A stretch of DNA of 64,000 nucleotides from Nocardia cyriacigeorgica (GCF_010858045.1 NZ_JAAGVC010000023.1:18551-82550); one strand, 5' to 3'; positions 15,981 through 25,373 are shown, counted from the stretch's first letter. Translations and numbers: made by a program. Notes: a model not told the origin generated them from the letters alone.

Positions 15981-17551
15981 GATCCGACGATCGAGGACTG
16001 GTTCGGCGGCGGCGTGTACACGCCGTTGTTCAGCTCCAGCACCATGAAGCCGTTATCCGAACACGCCACATACAGCTTGTTGCCGCGCCATTCCGGCGGG
16101 GAGAAACACCAGTCGGTGGAGACGTCGCCGAAGGCGAGCCGCCCGGTACGCGGTGTGAGCGCGTCCATCGGGTTGAACTGGCCCTCGAGCACCGCGCGTA
16201 CGGCGTTCGGCGCGCTCATCAACGGCACGCCGATGATGGACGCCAGCGCGTGCGGTGAATTCCACAGCTCGAGGTTGCGTCCGGTGCGGGCCGGGGGATT
16301 GAAGTAGGCGATCTCGCGGATATTGTCCGGATCGCGTACGTCGAAGACCCGGATGCCCGAGGAAATCCAGCCGCAGGCGAGCGCGGTCGGGTTCTCCTGC
16401 CGGTCGGCGGCGCAGTAGTGGGATTCGTAGGCGAAGGCCGAGCCGCCCATCGAGGAGCCGATATTGCTGTCGATGTGCTGCGGAAGATTGATCTCGAGCT
16501 TGAGTTTGGCCGCCACCTTCGGCGCGGTGTCATCGGAGATATCGATCAGCTTGACCCCACCGGATCCGCCCTCGTCGACGGTGTAGAGATACGGCTTGCC
16601 GTCGTAGCTGACCGGCACGCTGTGCTGGGTCGCCCAGCCGTCGGTCCAGAACACCCGGCCGATGTGATGGACCTGCGGATTCGGATCGCGCCGCTGCACC
16701 GCACTGATGTCGAGCACGGTGAAGCCGCCGAGCGCGGAGATGTACATGCGGTTGCCGTCGGGGCTGATGCCGAAGCCGTGCGCCTCGATGCCGGTGAGGC
16801 CCTGCCACACCACATGCGGATTCGACGGATCGGTCAGGTCGACCGCGCTGACGAACCCGGGTGCGATGCCCGAGGCCCAGTAGGTGCGGCCGTCGGGGGA
16901 GAACCCGCCCTCATGCGTGGTGATCGGCAGCGGCATGGCCAGATTCGTGCCGGGGCCCGGATTCAGCAGCCGAGGATGCGCGCAGTCGGAGATGTCGTAC
17001 ACCGACAGATAGCCGACGCCGATGCCCACCGGGACACCGGTGCCGACCAGCAGTTTACGTTCCTTGTTGACCTTCAGGCTCTCCCATGTGCCCGCGAGCA
17101 TCGCCGGCTCGGTCAGGGTGGCCGTCGGCCGCGGATTCGCCGGATCGGAGACGTCGAGCACCTGCACGCCACGACCCTCGCCGAGCAGATTGCCGGGGAA
17201 GAACGAGCCCATGTACGCGCAGTGCTCGAAGCTGGTGGAGGTGATACCCGCACCGCGCCCGGCGAACTGGCCCACCATCGACATATTGCAGCGATAGCCC
17301 TGGGTGCTGCGCCCGCTGTCGCGATCGGCGGCCGGAACATCGCCCTGGAGGCCGGGTTCGGGCATCGAGCCGGGGCCGCAGTCGGCGCGCGGCACCGAGG
17401 TCCGGCCGACGTCGAGGAATTCGCGCACGCCAGTGGCGATATCGGATTGCAGGTCGGCCGACGCGCCCGCGGGCAGCATCATCGTGGCGATCAATGCCGC
17501 CGCGGCCAAGGCGAACGGCCTGGCCCGGCGCAGCTTCAACGGACGCCTCAT
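15977..17551 (-). CDS. Secreted LVIVD-repeat beta-propeller protein
   Basis: 524 residues. A signal peptide (RPFALAAAALIATMMLPAGASA) is followed by LVIVD-type propeller repeats (VQVLDVSDPANPRP, AVDLTDPSNPHVV, KLIDISDDTAPKV, IRVFDVRDPDNIRE), each with the D-x-S/T-D-P-x-x-P pattern. The protein is extracytoplasmic and probably binds a ligand or partner on the propeller face. ATG 17551 is preceded by GGGGGA; the TTG 12 bases earlier was not used. It is coupled to the DUF305 gene by a 4-bp overlap. The biochemical role is unknown. Confidence 0.88.
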   Translation of the reverse strand: MRRPLKLRRARPFALAAAALIATMMLPAGASADLQSDIATGVREFLDVGRTSVPRADCGPGSMPEPGLQGDVPAADRDSGRSTQGYRCNMSMVGQFAGRGAGITSTSFEHCAYMGSFFPGNLLGEGRGVQVLDVSDPANPRPTATLTEPAMLAGTWESLKVNKERKLLVGTGVPVGIGVGYLSVYDISDCAHPRLLNPGPGTNLAMPLPITTHEGGFSPDGRTYWASGIAPGFVSAVDLTDPSNPHVVWQGLTGIEAHGFGISPDGNRMYISALGGFTVLDISAVQRRDPNPQVHHIGRVFWTDGWATQHSVPVSYDGKPYLYTVDEGGSGGVKLIDISDDTAPKVAAKLKLEINLPQHIDSNIGSSMGGSAFAYESHYCAADRQENPTALACGWISSGIRVFDVRDPDNIREIAYFNPPARTGRNLELWNSPHALASIIGVPLMSAPNAVRAVLEGQFNPMDALTPRTGRLAFGDVSTDWCFSPPEWRGNKLYVACSDNGFMVLELNNGVYTPPPNQSSIVGS

Positions 17552-17874
17552 CGCATCCCCCAACTTTCTGTTGTCCGACTCACGTCGGCCCCGCAGCGGG
17601 ATGGATAGCGTCCCAGACAGCAGGGCCGACGTTACTGACCGGAGTTTAATAAGGGCGCGTCGGGGCGGGAGCGTTTTCGCGGAATTGCCCGCCGCGACCG
17701 GCGCTCAGCGCGAAGGCATCGGCTCTGACCAGGTGGAACGTTGTGCTGCATGGAGGGATACGGTGCTGGACGGCGGGACCGAGCCAGGGCCCGTTGATCG
17801 ACGTCGGTGCTCGGATGTGGTAGTTCCACTGTCTGTGAAACTCGCACAGCGAGCGCCTCGGTCGAGTCGGCTAC
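17552..17874. other. 323-base stretch without a supported gene
   Basis: It holds the promoter region of the LVIVD gene. The small frames present have poor codon pattern, and no convincing hairpin was found. Confidence 0.45.
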
Positions 17875-18795
17875 TCAGTGGGTAGGCGCCGCCGCTGCTG
17901 CCTCGAGCAATCGCTCGCACGCCCGCAATAACCGGGCCCGCAACGGGGCGGCCCGCTCCGCGAGCGCGGACTGAGCGCGCGCGTATTCGCTTCGCCCGGC
18001 TGCGGTTTCGATGGTGACGGGCTCGTAGCCGTACTCGGTGAGATCGTAAGGACTGGCTCGCATATCGAGTTCTCTTGCAGCGCAAGCGAGTTCGAAGCAA
18101 TCCGCCAGCAGGTCGGAGTCGATGAGCGGGACGAGTTTGAAACCCCACTTGTACAGGTCCATGTTCGCGTGCAGGCAGCCCGGCTGTTCCCGCAGCGGTT
18201 GATCATCGCGGGTGAGCACTTGGTTGTTGCGGCCGAGGGCGTCAGCGGTGAAGAACCGATAGGCGTCGAAATGCGTGCAGCGCAACGACATCGACTCGAC
18301 CACCGCATCGGTCTCCGCCCGGCCCAGACGCAACGGCACCGCCCCGTGCCGCACCTCATCGGAGCGATACACCATCGCCCATTCGTGCAGCCCGAAACAC
18401 GACAGCTGCGCCGGCCGCCCTGCCGTCGCCCGCAGCAGCCGAGCCACGAACTCGATGGTGTCACGCCGCTTCGCCAGAAATGCCGGATCGGGCGTCGCGA
18501 CCATTCCCGAACCCATATCCACCTGGTGATACCCGCGCGCTCCCGCGTATTCGGCAGCCTCCGCTAGGCCCACCCCGAAGCCGGGATGCCACCTTCGCAA
18601 TTGCGCCGGCTTATGCCCGTAATACGTGAACAGGAAATCGATGACCGGATGCGCCGCGCCCGCCGCCCTGCGCCGCAGGTACGGCCCGACCAGCTCGTCG
18701 ATGCGTTCCCGATGCGCCCGCGCCCGCTCCCGCCACTCGACCTGCGGCAATACCCGCAGGTCGGGGGAGTGGTCGAGATCGTTGGGCGTACTCAC
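17875..18795 (-). CDS. Conserved actinobacterial protein, often annotated 3-methyladenine DNA glycosylase
   Basis: 306 residues. The sequence (HPVIDFLFTYYGHKPAQLRRWHPGFG, YHQVDMGSGMVA, LSCFGLHEWAMVYR, HANMDLYKWGFKLVPL) matches a conserved actinobacterial family usually labelled 3-methyladenine DNA glycosylase. It has neither the HhH-GPD motif nor the AAG fold signature, so that label has little visible support. GTG 18795 was chosen; an ORF extension to 18873 is Arg/Gly-rich. It is divergent from the TetR gene at 18934. A role in DNA repair is unproven. Confidence 0.7.
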   Translation of the reverse strand: MSTPNDLDHSPDLRVLPQVEWRERARAHRERIDELVGPYLRRRAAGAAHPVIDFLFTYYGHKPAQLRRWHPGFGVGLAEAAEYAGARGYHQVDMGSGMVATPDPAFLAKRRDTIEFVARLLRATAGRPAQLSCFGLHEWAMVYRSDEVRHGAVPLRLGRAETDAVVESMSLRCTHFDAYRFFTADALGRNNQVLTRDDQPLREQPGCLHANMDLYKWGFKLVPLIDSDLLADCFELACAARELDMRASPYDLTEYGYEPVTIETAAGRSEYARAQSALAERAAPLRARLLRACERLLEAAAAAPTH

Positions 18796-18900
18796 CCGTT
18801 CATTTTCCCGCACCCTCCCGTGACGGACGACGCGCCCTCGACCCGCGCCTCGACCGGATTCGGGCACCTCCATACACCGCTATCATCGGGGCAACGATAA

Positions 18901-18917
18901 TATTAGCGCCGTTAACT
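18901..18917. promoter_or_regulatory. GTTAACGGCGCTAA-type operator before TetR
   Basis: TATTAGCGCCGTTAACT lies 17 bases before the TetR start. Near-identical elements precede the paralogous TetR (30767-30783) and the decarboxylase operon (26611-26627). Probable binding site for WHG-type TetR proteins. Confidence 0.5.
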
Positions 18918-18933
18918 AGTGCTAGGTGGTGCC

Positions 18934-19554
18934 ATGGCAACGTCGAATACGCCGTACCATCACGGCGACCTTCCTGCCGCGCTGGTTCGGGCTGCGATCG
19001 AGCTGCTGGAGGAGAACGGCGAGCTGTCGCTGCGGGCGGCGGCGCGGCGGGCCGGGGTGTCCACGGCGGCGCCGTATCGGCATTTCGCCGATCGGGAGGC
19101 GCTGGTGTCGGCGGTGGCCGCGGTGGGGTATCGGGAGCTGGCTGCCGCACTGGCGGCCGCGAACCCGGCGCCGAAGACGGCGGAGGATTTCTCCGACATC
19201 GCGATTGCCTATGTTCAGTTCGCGTTGGCCCGCCCTGGCCTGTTCCGGGCCATGTTTTCCGAGCCGTGCGATCCCACAAGTCCCGAGCGCGTGGCGGCCA
19301 CCGAAGCCATCCACGAATACGTGCGGTCGATCGTGCGTCAGGCGTTTCCGGACGCGGACGTGGAGGCGCTGGCCACCGCCATGTGGTCGATCGTGCATGG
19401 GTTGGCGTTTCTGTTCCTGCACGGCAAGTTCGACGCCGACGCGCCGGGGGAGCCCGCCGCCACTGTCAGCGCGGCGGTGCGCTCGGTGCTCGGGCCGGCG
19501 GTGCGGCCCCGGTCCCGGCGAACGGCGCGGTCGGCCGTCCGGTCGCATTCTTGA
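18934..19554 (+). CDS. TetR/AcrR family regulator, WHG-domain type
   Basis: 206 residues. The N-terminal HTH (LRAAARRAGVSTAAPYRHF) and the C-terminal MWSIVHGLAFLFLHGKF block place it in the TetR group with a WHG C-terminal domain. It closely resembles the regulator at 30799-31395 (both share YHHGDLP, APYRHFADREAL, AVGYRELAA). ATG 18934 gives the expected start MATSNTPYHHGD. It converges on the quinone oxidoreductase gene, their stops being adjacent. The putative operator at 18901-18917 suggests autoregulation. Confidence 0.88.
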   Translation: MATSNTPYHHGDLPAALVRAAIELLEENGELSLRAAARRAGVSTAAPYRHFADREALVSAVAAVGYRELAAALAAANPAPKTAEDFSDIAIAYVQFALARPGLFRAMFSEPCDPTSPERVAATEAIHEYVRSIVRQAFPDADVEALATAMWSIVHGLAFLFLHGKFDADAPGEPAATVSAAVRSVLGPAVRPRSRRTARSAVRSHS

Positions 19555-20547
19555 TCAGGGTTCGCGCACCGTCAGCAGCACCTTGCCGACCGTCTGCGCC
19601 GAATCCAGCAAAGGATGCGCATCGGCGACCTCGGAAATCGGGATCTCCGCCGAAACAACCGGCCGGACAGCACCTTCGGCGATACGCGGCCACAGCTCCC
19701 GGCGCAGCGCGGCAATGATCTCGGCCTTGGATCCGGGGCCGCGTTCGGGCCGCCTGCGCAGGTTCGTCACGTGGATGGAACCGCGTTTGCTCAGCAGGAT
19801 TCCGAGGTTCACCTCGGCGACCGCACCGTCCTGCAACCCGATGATGGTCAGGTCGCCGTCCTCGGCCAGCGCATCCACATTGCGCGCCAGGTAGCCGGCG
19901 CCCATGATGTCGAGAATCACGTCGGCGCCGCCGTATTCCTCCGTGACGGCGGAGACGAAATCCTGTTCGCGGTAATTGATCAGCGTGTCCGCGCCGAGGT
20001 CGCGGCAGCGGTCGAGCTTGAACTGTGATCCGGCGGTCACCGCGACCCGCGCGCCCAGCGCCTTACCGACCTGGATCGCATGCGTGCCGATCCCGCTGCC
20101 GCCGCCGTGGATCAGCAGCGTCTGCCCCTGATGCAGGCCCCCGGCCATAGCCACATTCGACCAGACGGTGGCTGCCGCTTCGGGCAGGGCCGCGGCGGCC
20201 GTCAGGCTCACACCGTCGGGCACCGGCAGCACCTGCGTGGCCGGCACGTTCACCCGTTCGGCATAACCCCCACCGGGTAGCAGCGCGCATACGGCATCAC
20301 CCGGGCCCCATTCGGTGACGCCAGCACCGACCGCGGCCACGATGCCGGAAACCTCGAGGCCGAGGATGTCGCTGGCACCGGGCGGCGGCGGATAGACGCC
20401 CCACCGCTGCATGATGTCGGCGCGGTTCACCCCGGCGGCGACCACATCGATCGCCACTTCGCCGGGGCCGGGTGCGGGCAGATCCTCGACCTCCCGCCAG
20501 TTCATGACCTCAGGTCCTCCGTAGCCGTTCAGCGTCACCGCGAACAT
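19555..20547 (-). CDS. NAD(P)H:quinone oxidoreductase / zinc-free alcohol dehydrogenase family
   Basis: 330 residues of the medium-chain dehydrogenase superfamily, QOR/PIG3-like: AGVNRADIMQRWGVYPPPPG substrate lobe, ALPEAAATVWSNV, and the nucleotide-binding GGGSGIG with LGADTLINYREQDF. Zinc ligands are absent. It probably reduces quinones or enones with NADPH. A GGAAGG ribosome site precedes ATG 20547. The 17-bp dyad at 20570-20586 sits 23 bases upstream of the start, so the gene is probably repressed by a TetR-like protein. Confidence 0.9.
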   Translation of the reverse strand: MFAVTLNGYGGPEVMNWREVEDLPAPGPGEVAIDVVAAGVNRADIMQRWGVYPPPPGASDILGLEVSGIVAAVGAGVTEWGPGDAVCALLPGGGYAERVNVPATQVLPVPDGVSLTAAAALPEAAATVWSNVAMAGGLHQGQTLLIHGGGSGIGTHAIQVGKALGARVAVTAGSQFKLDRCRDLGADTLINYREQDFVSAVTEEYGGADVILDIMGAGYLARNVDALAEDGDLTIIGLQDGAVAEVNLGILLSKRGSIHVTNLRRRPERGPGSKAEIIAALRRELWPRIAEGAVRPVVSAEIPISEVADAHPLLDSAQTVGKVLLTVREP

Positions 20548-20569
20548 ATCGATCCTTCCGATCGGGGTA

Positions 20570-20586
20570 TGTAAACAATGCTTACA
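20570..20586. promoter_or_regulatory. Shared 17-bp dyad, site 1 (TGTAAACAATGCTTACA)
   Basis: An inverted repeat with TGTAA/TTACA arms, 23-39 bases upstream of the quinone oxidoreductase start. Related 17-mers occur at 26645, 30739 and 35382. Confidence 0.6.
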
Positions 20587-20639
20587 TTACCCGTGGTGGC
20601 GGTGGCGTCAACACGGTGGAGTCGATGATCACATCCGTC

Positions 20640-21893
20640 TCACCGGCCCGCGGAGCTGCGGTGGCGCGAGGCGGGCTCGCCGCGCCAATGAAGAATCTCC
20701 AGTGCGGCAGCCACAGCAAGGATGTTGTCCGACAAGGGTTTCGGCAGAAGTTCATCGGCTCGGGCCAGTCGGCGGATGATGGTGTTGCGGTGGATGAACA
20801 TGTGTTGCGCAGTGCGTGAGGTGTTGCACAACAGCTGGATGTAGACCCGGAGCACGGTCAGGGTTTCCGGTTCCGCGGTCAGCAGTTCGCCCAGGGTGTC
20901 GTGTACGAATTCGTCGGCAAGGGCCGGATCTCTGGTCATCAGGGCGACCACGGCGATGTCGTCGTAGCGGGCCACCTGTTGCGGTGCGGTGAGCCGCGCG
21001 AGCAGCTGCTGCGTCGTCGCCGCTTCGAGATGGCTGCGCCGGAACCCGTCGACTCCTCGGCCGGGCCGGCCGATCGCCACGCGGATGCTGCCGAAGGCCG
21101 ACAACTCCGCGGTGAGTGCCGCGGTATCGAGGACCGTTGCGGTCGGCAGCCACAACCAGAGCGCGTTCGCGCTGGCGATCACCGTCAACCGACCGGGCCC
21201 GCCGCTGTGCCGGGTCAGAATCTCGGCGGCGGCATCGAGTTCGCCGGCCGCTGTCGCCGACTCGTCCCACACGATCGCGGCGGTATGCGGGCCGGTGAGG
21301 CGGTAGCCCAATTGCGATTCCGCCCGCGCCGGGGTGATGGTTGCCCCTTCGATGAGCAGCGTCGCGGCAGTCAGCCGCTCCGCATGCGTACCGCGAGTCA
21401 GTGCGCGACGTTCGGCGTCCATCGCCTCGCCCACCGCATCGACGATGTCGTCGATGAAGGTGTTGGCCGACTGCGCCGAGAGATCGAACAGTTCGGGCAG
21501 GTCGGCCGGCTCGGCGGCCAGGGTGAAGCAGGTCTGCATCCAGTGACGCCAGGCCAGGCTCTGGCCGGTGCGGTAGGCGTTGAGCACCGATGTGTCCAAG
21601 CCCCTGCGCACCATGTCCCGAGCGCTGGCCAGCAGTTCGGGCGGCACATCGGCGGCGACGCGCCGGCCCGGAGCGTGCATATTGGCGAATGCCCATTGCC
21701 GCAGTACCGCGACGTTTCCCCGCTGGACGGCCTCGGCCAGGACGGGGTCTTCGGCGATCGGCCGCAGCGGCCCGCCCCGCAACGTCTCCGCGCGCTCACC
21801 GAACCAGGTGGCTGCGGAATCGAACGCGGCCTGCGCGGCGCGCCGCCAGATCTCGGCAACGCGCGGCGACGGATGCGGCCATGACTGCTCCAT
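20640..21893 (-). CDS. PucR family transcriptional regulator
   Basis: 417 residues with a diverged central GGDEF-like domain and the C-terminal PucR helix-turn-helix (VYIQLLCNTSRTAQHMFIHRNTIIRRLARADELL). ATG 21893 (MEQSW) was chosen; the longer frame adds ten residues. The gene is divergent from the YhgE/Pip-like membrane protein at 22018 and probably controls it. No ligand can be deduced. Confidence 0.85.
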   Translation of the reverse strand: MEQSWPHPSPRVAEIWRRAAQAAFDSAATWFGERAETLRGGPLRPIAEDPVLAEAVQRGNVAVLRQWAFANMHAPGRRVAADVPPELLASARDMVRRGLDTSVLNAYRTGQSLAWRHWMQTCFTLAAEPADLPELFDLSAQSANTFIDDIVDAVGEAMDAERRALTRGTHAERLTAATLLIEGATITPARAESQLGYRLTGPHTAAIVWDESATAAGELDAAAEILTRHSGGPGRLTVIASANALWLWLPTATVLDTAALTAELSAFGSIRVAIGRPGRGVDGFRRSHLEAATTQQLLARLTAPQQVARYDDIAVVALMTRDPALADEFVHDTLGELLTAEPETLTVLRVYIQLLCNTSRTAQHMFIHRNTIIRRLARADELLPKPLSDNILAVAAALEILHWRGEPASRHRSSAGR

Positions 21894-22017
21894 ATGAACA
21901 CTATGCACCCGGCCCGCCGTCAATCAGGGGCATTGTGTGCTCGATCGTGCGGTGTGTTCGGAGGATCGTTGGTCGCGTTGCGCAGTGCGACCACTCACCC
22001 GACCAGGAGCATTCGAT

Positions 22018-23352
22018 ATGAGCGACAACTTCGTCACCGACCGCGCATCGGCCTCGGCCGCCGGGGCGCGCTCGATCCGTTTCCGGTGGATCATGCCGGT
22101 CGCCGTGGTGACGGTGTTCGCGTCACTGCTGGGCCTGATGTACCTGGCGTACGTCGCGAAACCGGATCAGAACCTGCACGACTACCCGATCGCGGTCGTC
22201 AACAAGGATGTCGGCACCGAACTCGGCCCGCCCGGGCATCGGACCCACATCGACTACGGCGCTCGAGTGGTCGACGCCATCACGGCGAACAGCCCCGACG
22301 AACGGTTCGACCTGCGTGTGGTCGGCATCAACGAAGCCAACCAGCTGATGCAGGACGGCCAGGTCTACGGTGCTGTGATCATTCCCGGCGATTTCACCCA
22401 GCAATTGGTGAACCTCGGCGCCGGGCCGGTGGTGCAGGGTGAGCTGCGGCGGCCGTCGATCACCGTCGAGACCAATCCGCGTCTGGGGCCGTTCAGTACC
22501 TCGATCACCACTCGCTTTGCCGACCAGGCGATCGCGTCGGTTAACGCCGCGCTCGGCCCCGAACTCACCGCCCGGGTACAGCAACAACTCGGCGCGGGCG
22601 TGCCGATCGGCGCCGCGACACAGTTGATGCTGAACGACTCCGTCGAACGGGTGGTGCAGCCCTACCACGGCATGCCCGAGGGCACCGGCCAGGGGCTGAC
22701 CGCGTTCTTTGTCGCGCTGACCATCCTGCTGGCAGGGATGACCGGAGCCATGACCGTCCACGCCATCATCGACTCCATGCTGGGCTTCGCGCCCACCGAA
22801 TACGGCCCCTACTTCAGCCATGCACCCGCCTCGCCGATATCGCGCCTGCGCACCCTGCTGATCAAATGGGGCACGATGGCGGTGGCCGCGGCAGTGAGCT
22901 CGGGCGCTCTGATCGCTATCGGTGCGGCTTTGGACGTGCACATCGACCGGCCGTTGGCGCTGTTCCTCTACAGCACCTTCGCGATGACGGCGGTCGGCGT
23001 CACCGCGTTGACGATCATGGCGGCTGTGGGTTCGGTGGGCATCCTGGTCAATCTGATCCTGTTCGTCATCCTGGGTATGCCCTCGGCCGGTGGCACCATC
23101 CCGGTGGAGGCGACGCCACGATTCTTCGACCGGCTGGCCGACTTCGAACCGCTGCGTCAGGTCTACTTGGCCGTCCGTTCGCTGATGTATTTCGACGGCA
23201 GCGCGGCGGCCGGTCTGGACCGCGGATTCTGGATGACCGTCATCGGCCTGGCCATCGGCATCGTGTCCGGTGTGCTGATCACCGCCTTCTACGATCGGAA
23301 AGGCCTGACGCGCACCGCGCGACCCGCTGCCCTAGCCGTACAGCCGGCCTGA
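22018..23352 (+). CDS. YhgE/Pip- or ABC-2-like multi-pass membrane protein
   Basis: 444 residues: a first transmembrane helix near 25-50, a long extracytoplasmic segment (PIAVVNKDVGTELG, YGAVIIPGDFTQQL) and five or six C-terminal helices (TAFFVALTILLAGMTG, GTMAVAAAVSSGALIAIG, LVNLILFVILGMPSAGG). This is the layout of YhgE/Pip-like and ABC-2 exporter-permease-like (DUF3533) proteins. AGGAG precedes ATG 22018. It is divergent from the PucR regulator and closed by a 16-bp hairpin. Export of a lipid or small molecule is possible; no ATPase gene is adjacent. Confidence 0.75.
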   Translation: MSDNFVTDRASASAAGARSIRFRWIMPVAVVTVFASLLGLMYLAYVAKPDQNLHDYPIAVVNKDVGTELGPPGHRTHIDYGARVVDAITANSPDERFDLRVVGINEANQLMQDGQVYGAVIIPGDFTQQLVNLGAGPVVQGELRRPSITVETNPRLGPFSTSITTRFADQAIASVNAALGPELTARVQQQLGAGVPIGAATQLMLNDSVERVVQPYHGMPEGTGQGLTAFFVALTILLAGMTGAMTVHAIIDSMLGFAPTEYGPYFSHAPASPISRLRTLLIKWGTMAVAAAVSSGALIAIGAALDVHIDRPLALFLYSTFAMTAVGVTALTIMAAVGSVGILVNLILFVILGMPSAGGTIPVEATPRFFDRLADFEPLRQVYLAVRSLMYFDGSAAAGLDRGFWMTVIGLAIGIVSGVLITAFYDRKGLTRTARPAALAVQPA

Positions 23353-23366
23353 TCACGATCGAACGC

Positions 23367-23404
23367 CGTTCGGCCTGAACAGTTTCGGCTGTTCAGGCCG
23401 AACG
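23367..23404. terminator. Bidirectional hairpin terminator
   Basis: A perfect 16-bp stem (CGTTCGGCCTGAACAG / CTGTTCAGGCCGAACG) with a 6-base loop, lying between convergent genes ending at 23352 (+) and 23458 (-). Confidence 0.8.
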
Positions 23405-23457
23405 ACGTGTCGTGCTGGTGAGTATCGGAACTGTCATGAATGCCGGGCCGGACGATC

Positions 23458-24420
23458 TCAATGCAGCGCGGCGCGCAGCGTGTCCTGTGCCAGTGTGATG
23501 GCCGCGGTCGCGGCATGGGTCGAGCGCATCGAGTTGATCATCATGAAATCGTGGATGATCCCGCCGAAGCGCACCTGGGTGACGGGCACACCGGCCGCGC
23601 GGAGTTTGGCCGCGTACGCCTCGCCCTCGTCACGCAGGACATCGGCCTCGGCGGTGATCACCAGCGCGGGCGGCAGGCCCGACAGCTGCTCGATCGATGC
23701 GCGCAGCGGGGAGGCGTAGATCTCGTCGCGCTGGGCCTCATTCTCGGTGTACTGGTCCCAGAACCACTTCATACCCTCCCGGGCGAGGAAATAGTGCTCG
23801 GCGAACTGGTGATAGGAATCGGTGTCGAAATCGGCGTTGGTCACCGGGTACAGCAGCACCTGCTGGGTGACGCGGACATCGCCGCGATCCTTGGCCATCA
23901 GCGTGAATACGGCGGACATATTGCCGCCGACGGAATCACCGGCGACGGCGAAACGTGATGCGTCGAGCCCCTTTTCGGCACCGTGGGCGACCACCCACTG
24001 AGCAGCGGCGTAATTCTGTTCAATGGCCGTCGGGTATTTCGCCTCCGGCGACAGCGTGTATTCGGGGAAGACCGCAGCGGCTCCGGCGCCGACGGCGAGT
24101 TCACGCACGAGGCGGTCATGGGTATGCGCATTGCCGAAAACCCAACCCGCACCGTGGATATAGAAGACGACGGGCAGCGTTCCGGTGGCGCCCGCCGGTT
24201 TCACGATGCGCACGGGAACCGACCCGGTCGGCCCGCCCTCGACGGTGATCCACTCTTCGTCGACCGCGGGTTTGTCGATGTCACCGGACTGGACTTCGTC
24301 CACGGCCTTCCGGCCTTCTTCCGGTGGTAGCTGATACAAGAACGGCGGTGAATCGGTGGCCTTGCAGAATTCGGCGGCCTCGGGTTCGAGGACCGGCTTG
24401 GTGTGCTGGTTCGTTGCCAT
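23458..24420 (-). CDS. HSL-family esterase/lipase (paralogue of 9031-9993)
   Basis: 320 residues with HGAGW (oxyanion), GDSVGG (nucleophile Ser), EADVLRDEGEA and GIIHDF. It matches the esterase at 9031-9993 along its full length, including PPEEGRKAVD, HTHDRLVR and GLPPALVITAEADVLRDEGE. ATG 24420 has GGGAGC about ten bases upstream. Unlike its paralogue it stands alone, with no following hydrolases. A 9-bp inverted repeat lies about 85 bases upstream. Confidence 0.88.
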   Translation of the reverse strand: MATNQHTKPVLEPEAAEFCKATDSPPFLYQLPPEEGRKAVDEVQSGDIDKPAVDEEWITVEGGPTGSVPVRIVKPAGATGTLPVVFYIHGAGWVFGNAHTHDRLVRELAVGAGAAAVFPEYTLSPEAKYPTAIEQNYAAAQWVVAHGAEKGLDASRFAVAGDSVGGNMSAVFTLMAKDRGDVRVTQQVLLYPVTNADFDTDSYHQFAEHYFLAREGMKWFWDQYTENEAQRDEIYASPLRASIEQLSGLPPALVITAEADVLRDEGEAYAAKLRAAGVPVTQVRFGGIIHDFMMINSMRSTHAATAAITLAQDTLRAALH

Positions 24421-24503
24421 GGACACTTGCTCCCATCATGAGAAGGTGTGCGGTGTCGGGATCAGGCTAGTCCTGCGATGTTAACGGTGGCAACACTTTG
24501 GTG

Positions 24504-24528
24504 GAAATCGTTGTGCTCGAACGATTTC
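24504..24528. promoter_or_regulatory. Inverted repeat upstream of esterase
   Basis: GAAATCGTT (24504-24512) and AACGATTTC (24520-24528) are perfect 9-bp arms around 7 bases, in an AT-richer 260-base gap between the esterase start and the TetR stop. It is a possible operator, or a terminator for the TetR gene. Confidence 0.4.
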
Positions 24529-24680
24529 GGACTATCGATCGATACTGGGTACAGATCGCGAGTCTTGATGGATGGGTTATGGGCGCCAAGCGGTGATTTG
24601 CTGGCGCAGGCTCGTGTGGAACGTCATTCCCAAGTGGTCGGTAGGTTACTTCGGCTCACCGCGCGCTATCGATCGCTGGC

Positions 24681-25352
24681 TCACCGGTGTGGCTCGAGAA
24701 GGGTGGCGATGAGCCGCTGCGCGGATTCGACCGCGTGCTCGGCATCGCCGTCCGCCAGGCCGAGCAGCGGATCCAGCCCGCGGATATGCGGTGCCAGCGC
24801 GATATGTGGCAGCGTTACCAGCAAGATCGACAGCAAGGCCTCGGTGTCGGCATCGCGGGACAGCTGCCCGGTGGCGACCGCGCGCTCGATCAGCGGGCGC
24901 AGTACCGCCAGGTAGTCGTCATTGACGACCTCCCGCACCGCGGTCCGGGCGACGGGATCGTGCTCGAGGTTGGCGGCCGCGGTCATCGCGCGTTCCAGCG
25001 GATGGTCGTAGAAGTAGCGCACCCACGCCGCGGTCAGTTCTCGTAACGCACCGAAAAAGTCTGCGTCCCAGTCGAGTTCGCGCGCAGCCGATTCTATCGC
25101 GGTGCGAATCCGGTGGCTGGACCGTTGCGCGAGATGGACATACATGTCCGCCTTGTCTGTGAAGTACTGGAAAAGGCTGCCTTTGGCGACCCCGGCCGCG
25201 CGCGCGATGGTGTTCAGGCTGCCGCCGCTGAAGCCGCGCGCGGCGAACTCGGCCTCCGCCGCCGCGATCACTGCCGCACGGCGTTGTTCGGGCAGGCGCT
25301 GCCAGGTTCCCGTCGGCACGTACCGGCCTCCTGTTCGGACGACGATTGACAT
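24681..25352 (-). CDS. TetR/AcrR family regulator
   Basis: 223 residues with the TetR HTH (GGSLNTIARAAGVAKGSLFQYF) near residues 40-60 and a TetR C-terminal domain. ATG 25352 (MSIVVRTGGRYVPTGTW) was chosen because longer forms would run through the palindromes at 25374-25401. It is divergent from the saccharopine-dehydrogenase-like gene at 25465, its most likely target. Confidence 0.87.
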   Translation of the reverse strand: MSIVVRTGGRYVPTGTWQRLPEQRRAAVIAAAEAEFAARGFSGGSLNTIARAAGVAKGSLFQYFTDKADMYVHLAQRSSHRIRTAIESAARELDWDADFFGALRELTAAWVRYFYDHPLERAMTAAANLEHDPVARTAVREVVNDDYLAVLRPLIERAVATGQLSRDADTEALLSILLVTLPHIALAPHIRGLDPLLGLADGDAEHAVESAQRLIATLLEPHR

Positions 25353-25373
25353 CGGATGGCACCGATCGTACAG

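Noticed and set aside
17875..18795. Confident assignment as 3-methyladenine DNA glycosylase
   Set aside because: The name is common for this family, but no glycosylase motif is visible; kept as a weak label only.
21885..21905. Palindrome at the PucR start (CATATG with flanks)
   Set aside because: Only the six-base core is symmetrical; the flanks do not match, so it is not a credible operator.
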